From contig NZ_JACEFG010000003.1 in assembly GCF_013694105.1 (NCBI RefSeq), positions 248,001-312,000 of the forward strand: a DNA stretch of 64,000 nucleotides, read 5' to 3'. Shown piece by piece: positions 58,369 through 64,000 of the stretch. The first letter of the stretch is position 1; every line of letters begins with the position of its first letter. The translations under genes and the position numbers were made by a program. Origin of the DNA: Halobacillus locisalis (lineage in GTDB: Bacteria > Bacillota > Bacilli > Bacillales > Halobacillaceae). Under the pieces are notes generated by a model that was not told where the DNA came from, did not search any database, and saw only the letters and a program-made list of their open reading frames with translations.

Positions 58369-58391
58369 GAGCAAACGGGAGAACCGTCCCC
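58369..58391 (-). repeat. GGGACGGTTCTC repeat, copy 6 (right arm only)
   Basis: GAGCAAACGGGAGAACCGTC continuing CCC, identical over 23 bp to the copy at 59602. Confidence 0.8.
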
Positions 58392-58574
58392 GCATAATGC
58401 TCTGAAGCTACCAATTTCCTTTGAAACGAAATAATGATACTCTTGATGAATGATTCCATTTTATTGGAAATTACATGAATTAGAAGATTATGATCGATGG
58501 GGAGGCGATGAAGCTACATAAGTAAATGAACTGAACATCAGTTCCTGATCAGAATTATTTTGAGAGGTGATTTT

Positions 58575-59108
58575 TTGAAAAAGCTGTTACCTTTTCTTTT
58601 ATTTACTCTGATACTCGGTGCCTGTAGTCCGTTACATCCTAATTTAAGCTCCTCAGGTCCAAAAGAAACCAATGCCCAAAGTATGCCCGAACAAATGCCT
58701 GACGACTTCGACTTTTCCATTCAATTCGGTATGGGTAAAAAGAATGGAATTAATACTTTCGAAGGTACCGTGACGAAAGACTTGATACTGGATGGAACAG
58801 CAACGACAGAGATCAACTTTACAAAAGAACAAATGAACAACATTTATAAAAAGATGAAAGAGATCAACGTACTAGAAACGAAAAACTTCACTCCGGAATC
58901 TGATAACTGTGTGCAGCAACCACATGGGGAAGATGAGTGGAAGATTAGGATCGATGGCAGAGCGGTCACATTATTCATTTCTGGTAAATACTGCACGACG
59001 ACCAATGATACAAAACAAATGATTAGGTTAAGGGATTATATATTCAACATCGTTAAAAGCAAACAAGAATACAAAGAACTTCCTAAGTCTAAAGGAATGT
59101 ACCATTAA
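58575..59108 (+). CDS. putative lipoprotein
   Basis: 177 residues from a TTG after GAGAGGTGA. Signal peptide with lipobox LGAC (Cys about residue 17). The mature part has the pattern VTKDLILDGTATTEINFTKE and a Cys pair (DNCVQQPHGEDEWKI ... SGKYCTTTND) that could form a disulfide. Unknown family. Confidence 0.7.
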   Translation: MKKLLPFLLFTLILGACSPLHPNLSSSGPKETNAQSMPEQMPDDFDFSIQFGMGKKNGINTFEGTVTKDLILDGTATTEINFTKEQMNNIYKKMKEINVLETKNFTPESDNCVQQPHGEDEWKIRIDGRAVTLFISGKYCTTTNDTKQMIRLRDYIFNIVKSKQEYKELPKSKGMYH

Positions 59109-59163
59109 TCAAACACCCGTCACTCCTCATTTAATTAAAACGAGTAAAGGAGGATAATCGAAA

Positions 59164-59538
59164 ATGAAGAAAATTTTCATCGCCATTTCCACTTTGCTGT
59201 TAATAATATTAATCGGAATGTTCATCTTTCTGAGTATCCTTTCTACTGAAGTAGGCTATGTGGTATCAACCAGTGACGATACGATCCATATTATTAGTGA
59301 GCCATTTCTGGATGAGATTGAAAGTAGAGAAGAGGAAGAAAGGCTTGCGTACCTAGAACAGAAAGCCGACGAACACTATGGTACAATTCATAACAAAGAA
59401 TACTTGACTTCTTTATTTGGCACTACTTTCGAAAAAGGTGATAAAGTCAAAGCTTATATGGGTGGCGGGATGCAATTGACCGCTCCGGGTCATGCATCGT
59501 ACACTGTGTTAATTCGAGAAATCAACGATCCGGAATAA
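59164..59538 (+). CDS. membrane-anchored protein, DUF3221/YobA-like
   Basis: 124 residues. N-terminal anchor about 5-28, then VGYVVSTSDDTIHIISEP, a helical insertion (SREEEERLAYLEQKADEHYG) and FEKGDKVKAYMGGGMQLTAP, the pattern of YobA-type small barrels. AAAGGAGGATAATCGAAA precedes the ATG. Unknown role. Confidence 0.65.
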   Translation: MKKIFIAISTLLLIILIGMFIFLSILSTEVGYVVSTSDDTIHIISEPFLDEIESREEEERLAYLEQKADEHYGTIHNKEYLTSLFGTTFEKGDKVKAYMGGGMQLTAPGHASYTVLIREINDPE

Positions 59539-59544
59539 CAAAAA

Positions 59545-59600
59545 AGTGCCTGCTCCTTCACGCTTTACACTATAGTAGAAGGGGCAGGCACTTTTCATTA
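59545..59600. terminator. rho-independent terminator
   Basis: AAAAGTGCCTGC(TCCTT) pairs with (AAGG)GGCAGGCACTTTT across a 25-nt imperfect loop; T tract after. Confidence 0.8.
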
Positions 59601-59601
59601 T

Positions 59602-59624
59602 GAGCAAACGGGAGAACCGTCCCC
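59602..59624 (-). repeat. GGGACGGTTCTC repeat, copy 7 (right arm only)
   Basis: Same 23-bp sequence as 58369, starting 2 bp after the terminator. Confidence 0.8.
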
Positions 59625-59703
59625 ATGAAAAATTGTACTGTATTCTCATCCTCCACCATATGATTATCATGGGCTTGATTACATCAGAGAAAGGTGGATC
59701 ATC

Positions 59704-60051
59704 ATGAGTAGAACAACAGAAATGGTACTCGGCATCATGGGAGGATTATTCGGGTTCGGAGGAGCATTCTTCGCGCTCTTCATCGGAGCTGTGGACGAAT
59801 CGTTCAACAGCGGCGCAAGCGAATTCAGCGCGCTCGGAACCAGTGCATTCATTTTCAGTATTATTGCAGTCGTCGGAGGCATTCTCGTTAAGTTCAAACC
59901 GAAACTAGCCGGTTGGCTGATGCTCGCTAGCGCCGTAGGACTCGTCATCTCCATCAGTTTGTTTGGCATCATTCCAGCGCTCTTCCTGATTGCGGCAGGA
60001 TTGATGGGCATAATCAGAAAAGAGAGCAAGGAAGCGGACATGGTCGCCTGA
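59704..60051 (+). CDS. DUF4064-family membrane protein
   Basis: 115 residues. Four helices, with MVLGIMGGLFGFGGAFFALF at the start, ISIIAVVGGILVKFKPKLAG-type middle and IIPALFLIAAGLMGIIRKE at the end, which matches the general DUF4064 pattern. GAGAAAGGTGGATCATC precedes the ATG. Terminator follows. Function unknown. Confidence 0.8.
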   Translation: MSRTTEMVLGIMGGLFGFGGAFFALFIGAVDESFNSGASEFSALGTSAFIFSIIAVVGGILVKFKPKLAGWLMLASAVGLVISISLFGIIPALFLIAAGLMGIIRKESKEADMVA

Positions 60052-60062
60052 TCTATTCAGAG

Positions 60063-60089
60063 AAAACCGCCTAAGCGGCGGTTTTTTAA
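60063..60089 (+). terminator. rho-independent terminator
   Basis: AAACCGCC and GGCGGTTT arms with a 5-nt loop and a T tract. Confidence 0.85.
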
Positions 60090-60143
60090 TGGAAAGATAT
60101 GTTTTCCAAGAGAGGCATCCGAGCAAATAGGAGGATATACAAG

Positions 60144-60785
60144 GTGAAAAAGCTATTAAAAGGGTTGCTTATAGCGTTTGGGGTCTTTATGGCATTGATC
60201 ATTGTGGTTGCACTTGTAGCGGGCGATGAGGAAACAACGGAACCTGCGCCAACCGAACCTGCAAGTGATGAGCAGAAGTCGAAGGAGACCGTAGAGGAGC
60301 CAGAGGAAGCGGAACCTGAAGTAGTGGAAGAGCCGGAAGAACCAAAAGAAGAAGAAGCATCGAAATCCGTCGGAATCGGCGAGACCGCAACGATTGAAGA
60401 GATCGGCTTCACCGTCTTGAAAGCCAACAGTACGCAGACGATTGATTCAGATAATCAGTTCATCGATCCTGTCAGCACGGATAACCAGTTCATCGTGCTC
60501 GATGTAGTCATTAACAACGGGCAGAGTGAACCCATCATGACCGACTCGAACTTCTTCAGCTTGATTGCCGCAGACGGCACGGAGTACAGTCCGAAGAATG
60601 ATGGCGAGCTCATCATGGTCATGCCGAGCGAGAAGATGCTCTTCCTCGAAGAAATCAACCCCGGCTTGAAAAAAGAAGGCATGATCGTCTTCGAGGTCGG
60701 AACAGACATCGATATGAGCGAACTGACCCTGAAAGCCAACGCCGGATTCTGGGGCACAAAAAGTGTGAACATCGATTTGAAGTAG
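60144..60785 (+). CDS. DUF4352-type (Telokin/Ig-like) secreted protein
   Basis: 213 residues from the GTG at 60144, 9 bp after AGGAGG. One membrane anchor/signal (about 5-27), a Pro/Glu-rich low-complexity linker of about 50 residues (EPAPTEPASDE..., EEPEEPKEEE), then an Ig-like domain of DUF4352 type: FTVLKANSTQTI, QFIVLDVVINNGQSEP and EGMIVFEVGTDI. Surface-exposed; such domains bind or stabilise envelope partners. Confidence 0.82.
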   Translation: MKKLLKGLLIAFGVFMALIIVVALVAGDEETTEPAPTEPASDEQKSKETVEEPEEAEPEVVEEPEEPKEEEASKSVGIGETATIEEIGFTVLKANSTQTIDSDNQFIDPVSTDNQFIVLDVVINNGQSEPIMTDSNFFSLIAADGTEYSPKNDGELIMVMPSEKMLFLEEINPGLKKEGMIVFEVGTDIDMSELTLKANAGFWGTKSVNIDLK

Positions 60786-60803
60786 TCTTGGGCCAGTTTT
60801 TGT

Positions 60804-60852
60804 GGGGACGGTTCTCTTGTTTGGTTGAAATCCCAAACAGAAGAACCGTCCC
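60804..60852. repeat. GGGACGGTTCTC inverted repeat, copy 8
   Basis: GGGGACGGTTCTCTTGTTTGG and CCAAACAGAAGAACCGTCCC arms, loop of about 8 nt, one mismatch. Between convergent genes. Confidence 0.88.
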
Positions 60853-60857
60853 TTCAT

Positions 60858-61361
60858 TTAATTGACACTGAAAGCATAAAAAATGTTTGTCCTAGATTCA
60901 TCGGGGCTATTCCATTTAGCGTGAATAAGGTATGTAATGTTCTTGTTTTTATCACCAGAAACCTCTATTTGATTATTTTCAATCTTTTCGTCCGTGTAAG
61001 TAGCTCCGTTTATTTTTGTATAATGGAGTGAATTTGGCTCATGAATGTCTTTTGGAAAGAGAAGAGATAACGTATCACCAATATCGGCCTTTACTTCGGT
61101 TGGCTTTACTTCTTCACCTGAACTGCCCTCAAACATAACAACATCCCCATCGCCTTTTATTTCAATACAAGAATCCCCCGCTTCACATCCTGGGAGTACA
61201 CTAGGTTCATATTCTTGACCATTGACTTCGATCGCAACTTCTTCTGAAGATGTGCTATTCATTTCGTTCTTATCGACCTCAATGGCATCTTTTGAATCAT
61301 CTGTTGGATTACAGCTTGCTAATACAATGGATGAGAATATTATGGTGATTACTCTTTTCAA
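60858..61361 (-). CDS. putative lipoprotein
   Basis: 167 residues from the TTG at 61361 after AGGGTGGTGGCA; GTGs 6-9 bp upstream are alternatives. Lipobox LASC. The mature part has a Cys pair (LPGCEAGDSCIEI), an acidic linker and a beta-type end. Gene ends 5 bp after the inverted repeat copy. Unknown. Confidence 0.65.
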   Translation of the reverse strand: MKRVITIIFSSIVLASCNPTDDSKDAIEVDKNEMNSTSSEEVAIEVNGQEYEPSVLPGCEAGDSCIEIKGDGDVVMFEGSSGEEVKPTEVKADIGDTLSLLFPKDIHEPNSLHYTKINGATYTDEKIENNQIEVSGDKNKNITYLIHAKWNSPDESRTNIFYAFSVN

Positions 61362-61507
61362 TGCCACCACCCTTTCTATGATGTATTTGTTGAGATACTA
61401 GCATGTTTATTTATCCTCTCCCAAGATTTTTATAGAAATAAATAGCTCTCTTACATGTCTTTATCACTCTATGGTAAAATAAACCTGATTTTGTTAGGAG
61501 GTATAAG

Positions 61508-61609
61508 ATGCTACACACATTCAATTATCCAGTAATCATTATTATGCTTGCTATTTTAATTGGTTTTGTATTTATTGGATACAAGTTAATCAAGAAAATT
61601 CTAAACTAA
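61508..61609 (+). CDS. tiny membrane protein
   Basis: 33 residues from an ATG after TTAGGAGGTATAAG, one helix (VIIIMLAILIGFVFIGYKLI) and a basic end (KKILN). Followed by the imperfect inverted repeat AAAGTTCAT...ATGAACTTT (61612-61677), a possible terminator. Confidence 0.55.
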   Translation: MLHTFNYPVIIIMLAILIGFVFIGYKLIKKILN

Positions 61610-61697
61610 TAAAGTTCATAAAAGTAACTGATCACCAAATCTTTACCACAATAAATAGTAAAGATCATGAACTTTGTTATGTAAAATGAAACTTACT

Positions 61698-62344
61698 TTA
61701 TAGGATTCTTTCAGTATCATCGTCTATTATCTTAAGGTTATTATTCGAGGAACGTCCGCTTTGTATATGTTTATGTCTTTGTACTCCAGACAAATCGAGT
61801 GATTCATCTAGTTCAATAGACTTCTTTTGATTCGCTTCAATCGTAATCGTATAAGGCCCCGATAAATTCATGAGTGATTCCACCCGTAAGTCATCTCGGA
61901 AGTTGAAATCTAAGAATTTCAGCTCAAATGTCACCGTTTCATTACTTCTATTGTATAACGTAAGGTTGCAGTCCCCATTTACTAAATCCTCGCTTACATA
62001 TTCAAAGTCACATTCTATGAAATGGCTTCAACTCCACTTGCATAAGTCTCTTGATAGAGTGTGATCATAGAACCAGGAATTAATGAATATCCTAACACGA
62101 CTAAAAAAACAGCTCTAAGTCGATACTTCTTCATGCCAAAAAGAATTAATATTATCGCCATTAGAAACAAAATAGAACAGGTTGCACCTAGCAAATCGTA
62201 GCCATCCTGAGTAGTAACCGGAAAATTCATGAACGAAGATTCCGCTTCAAACAGAACATTATCAGGAAAAGGAAAATATAAATAAAAACATATACATAGA
62301 ATGATGAACGAACTAACCAGCTTCGTCTTACTCTCTATCATCAT
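61698..62344 (-). pseudogene. membrane protein with extracytoplasmic domain, frameshifted
   Basis: The first frame (62344 down to 62015) starts after GAAAGGTGAAAC and has three helices (residues about 11-25, 51-69, 77-95), ending ...YASGVEAIS-stop. The adjoining frame, without a start, reads FIECDFEYVSEDLVNGDCNL, then LYNRSNETVTFELKFLDF and DLSGVQRHKHIQSGRSSN to 61698. A missing base near 62017-62021 joins them into about 215 residues (three-helix anchor plus beta-type domain). I read it as one gene with a one-base deletion. Confidence 0.65.
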
Positions 62345-62435
62345 GTTTCACCTTTCTCTATCATCATGGACTATCCATTCAACACTTCTTCCTTATTTTA
62401 CTATCCAGGATTGCGAGTTTGAAAGAATTTTCTAT

Positions 62436-62485
62436 AGGGACGATTCTCTTGTCTAGGTTAAAATCCCAAACAAGAGAACCGTCCC
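62436..62485. repeat. GGGACGGTTCTC inverted repeat, copy 9
   Basis: AGGGACGATTCTCTTGTCTA and CAAACAAGAGAACCGTCCCT arms (two mismatches). The left arm has drifted relative to other copies. Confidence 0.85.
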
Positions 62486-62632
62486 TTCGTTTTATAAAAC
62501 AAAAGCTGGTAGAGGATCGTAGTAAATAATAAGAACAAAACTGAAAACTGTCTTCCTCCCCGCTGCTTTAGTACGATAAAGATTTGGGAGGCTATTATAA
62601 AGCCATAACAAAATGAAAGGTAGGAAAACGAC

Positions 62633-63178
62633 ATGAGAAGTACACTATTCATACTGAGTATAGTACTCATAACTGTACTATCAGGTTGTAACAGTGGAGG
62701 GAATAAATCATATGAATTTAAAGGTGAAAGTATATATGATTTACCTGAGCGAGGGTTCGCTAAAGGGGAGGAACCTGATAAAATCCCCACATCACTTGAA
62801 GTAGAAGGCTTTAATATCCAGGGTGATCAATTAACGACTACTATCCAAATGGCAGGCGAAACGACCGAAGTATCAAATGCAACCCTGAGCACGCATCACG
62901 AGGGCTATGTTGCCGAAAAAGATACGGAGTCACTTTATTACCAACTTGTCGTATCAAATTCAGAGCAGTTTCCTAGAATGGTCAGCGAACCAATGGATAG
63001 TGAAAAATATGTAAGAGTGGTATATTTTGATCGTATAAATCGCGACTTAACCATTGTGGAGGGAGACGTACCAGAACAACTTCAGCGTCAGCTTGATCAA
63101 GTAGAACAGCAATCGTTGGAGGAGAAGACGCATATAGGGTTTGGGTATAAGATTGTGGGCCCTCGGTTAGTCGAGTGA
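62633..63178 (+). CDS. putative lipoprotein
   Basis: 181 residues from an ATG after GAAAGGTAGGAAAACGAC. Lipobox LSGC (Cys about residue 19). Mature part beta-type with long acidic stretches, ending THIGFGYKIVGPRL. No recognised family. The longer minus-strand frame over this region has no ribosome site. Confidence 0.7.
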   Translation: MRSTLFILSIVLITVLSGCNSGGNKSYEFKGESIYDLPERGFAKGEEPDKIPTSLEVEGFNIQGDQLTTTIQMAGETTEVSNATLSTHHEGYVAEKDTESLYYQLVVSNSEQFPRMVSEPMDSEKYVRVVYFDRINRDLTIVEGDVPEQLQRQLDQVEQQSLEEKTHIGFGYKIVGPRLVE

Positions 63179-63344
63179 TTGATTTAAAAGTGATTGACCA
63201 CCACTTCTTTTTCTCTGTAAAGGAAGGGTGATGCACTTTCAGTTTGTTGCACTTAAGGGCGGATAAAGCGTCGGAGTCAGAGTTTGGACATGAGTTGGTA
63301 GTGGGATTAGTTATTGAGATGATCTATACATCCTGTAAACTGTT

Positions 63345-63768
63345 GCAAGGCGTGGCATCACGTATAGATTAGTAGAACTTGGGTTCATCAACAACGCGAA
63401 GTATATAAGAGAAATCCTTGAAAATATTTATGCTTATGCATCTGGGGGCATAGGAACTGACACTGGTAATAAGGTTAAGTTGCGGGCTGAATCAGTTAAT
63501 CCAATTTAAAGTACCGGAACCAACAGACAACGGTCGATATAGGTTGGCTACCGGCGCCTACCGTGATGCTGATACATTTGGTAAAGCTCATGATAAATTG
63601 AAAGAGGTATGTGGGTGGATGATTTATGAGCGTGGGGATGATAAGTATTTTGATTCCACATTACGCTTATGGACAGGAACGTTGGTTGATGAAAATGTGG
63701 CAAAATACTACACAGCGGAACTAAAAGGTATGTTCGGGTGCACAATATACGTTAAGCAGTCTGAATAA
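63345..63768 (+). pseudogene. C-terminal remnant of an N-acetylmuramoyl-L-alanine amidase with SPOR-like repeats
   Basis: One frame from about 63345 to 63509 reads ITYRLVELGFINNAKYIREI, then LENIYAYASG, the conserved end of Amidase_3 enzymes (VELGFI(T/N)N). Another frame, 63544-63768, reads RLATGAYRDADTFGKAHDKL, then CGWMIYERGDD, and a second copy LWTGTLVDENVAKYYTAELK, GMFGCTIYVKQ, two SPOR-like repeats that bind peptidoglycan. The frame change near 63500 and the missing N-terminal catalytic part show a decayed wall hydrolase. The downstream frame alone could still be expressed, but has no ribosome site. Confidence 0.6.
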
Positions 63769-63923
63769 ATCATCCCTTCGACTAGTTGAGATATAGATTC
63801 GAATATTTGTTTAAAAATATGTTGTGAAAGTATAAGTTAAAAACACCCTTTAAAAGGGGGATGAGAACTGAACTTTCATAAGCGAAATCTATTGACTTTT
63901 GTAGATATTAGTCAATAATGCCA

Positions 63924-63954
63924 TAAAAACCATTGAAATCAATGGTTTTGGTGA
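63924..63954. terminator. stem-loop near the window end
   Basis: AAACCATTGA and TCAATGGTTT arms with a 2-nt loop. T content after it is low. Nothing else is supported in 63769-64000. Confidence 0.5.
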
Positions 63955-64000
63955 TTAACAATTAATTAACGTGAATTTACTATCCATTTACAAAAATGGT

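Noticed and set aside
1-64000. CRISPR arrays, tRNA or rRNA genes, prophage or insertion-sequence transposase
   Set aside because: No regular direct repeats with spacers, cloverleaf or transposase motifs were noticed; the dispersed inverted repeat is the only mobile-like element.

Overview
The window looks like a chromosomal segment of a low-to-moderate G+C, endospore-forming member of the Bacillaceae. The genus cannot be fixed from sequence alone, but a marine or halotolerant relative of Halobacillus, Pontibacillus or Thalassobacillus, or of the marine Mn-oxidising Bacillus strains, is a reasonable inference. Support comes from Shine-Dalgarno sites of the AGGAGG type, frequent GTG and TTG starts, an aa3-type menaquinol oxidase (qoxABCD), a secreted subtilisin, PadR/HAAS regulators, many small lipoproteins and tiny membrane proteins, and a complete mnx-type operon, which is known from spores of marine Bacillus. 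No rRNA, tRNA, CRISPR array, intact transposase or phage module was seen.

Layout. 0-3.9 kb: small envelope proteins and a frameshifted DUF6176 gene. 4.0-6.2 kb: a tightly overlapping operon of an ECF sigma factor, a PadR-like protein and a HAAS-FtsW/RodA fusion. 6.2-8.4 kb: a string of tiny membrane proteins bounded by two copies of a GGGACGGTTCTC inverted repeat. 8.5-17.8 kb: nucleotidyltransferase, acetyltransferases, a lactonase-like metallo-beta-lactamase with its MarR regulator and operators, an MFS exporter behind a hairpin leader, a GrpB protein, an N-acetyltransferase-like protein and an APH kinase. 18.3-20.7 kb: mercury resistance (merR, merF-like, merA) with a classical 19-bp-spacer MerR promoter, followed by decayed genes. 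22.9-31.5 kb: mnxABCDEFG-type manganese oxidase operon plus three flanking genes with similar beta-barrel-like segments, one with a His/Cys-rich metal-binding head. 31.9-36 kb: flavin amine oxidase, YetF-type protein and a CLC channel that looks like the fluoride/proton type. 36.1-39.6 kb: a second PadR-HAAS pair with its promoter/operator, and small proteins. 39.7-41.6 kb: a C-terminally short metallo-beta-lactamase and a subtilisin. 42.2-44.2 kb: a histidyl-tRNA synthetase preceded by a His-His-His leader peptide and attenuator, then a cytidine deaminase. 44.4-50.1 kb: HAD phosphatase, small membrane proteins, SulP transporter plus UspA. 50.2-54.5 kb: qoxABCD plus a short extra QoxD-like subunit. 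54.5-64 kb: small lipoproteins, DUF6199, DUF4064 and DUF4352 proteins, several inverted-repeat copies, and a broken amidase.

The strongest biological story is the Mnx cluster. Membrane proteins (MnxA, MnxB), a Sco-type copper chaperone (MnxC), small beta-type subunits (MnxD-F) and the 1212-residue multicopper oxidase MnxG should together build a Mn(II)-oxidising complex on the spore surface. The flanking His/Cys-rich protein, which has a sigma-K-like -10 box, is a good candidate additional component. A second theme is decay: at least eight genes are broken by single-base frameshifts or in-frame stops, or survive only as fragments. Either this region is eroding or the assembly has indel errors.
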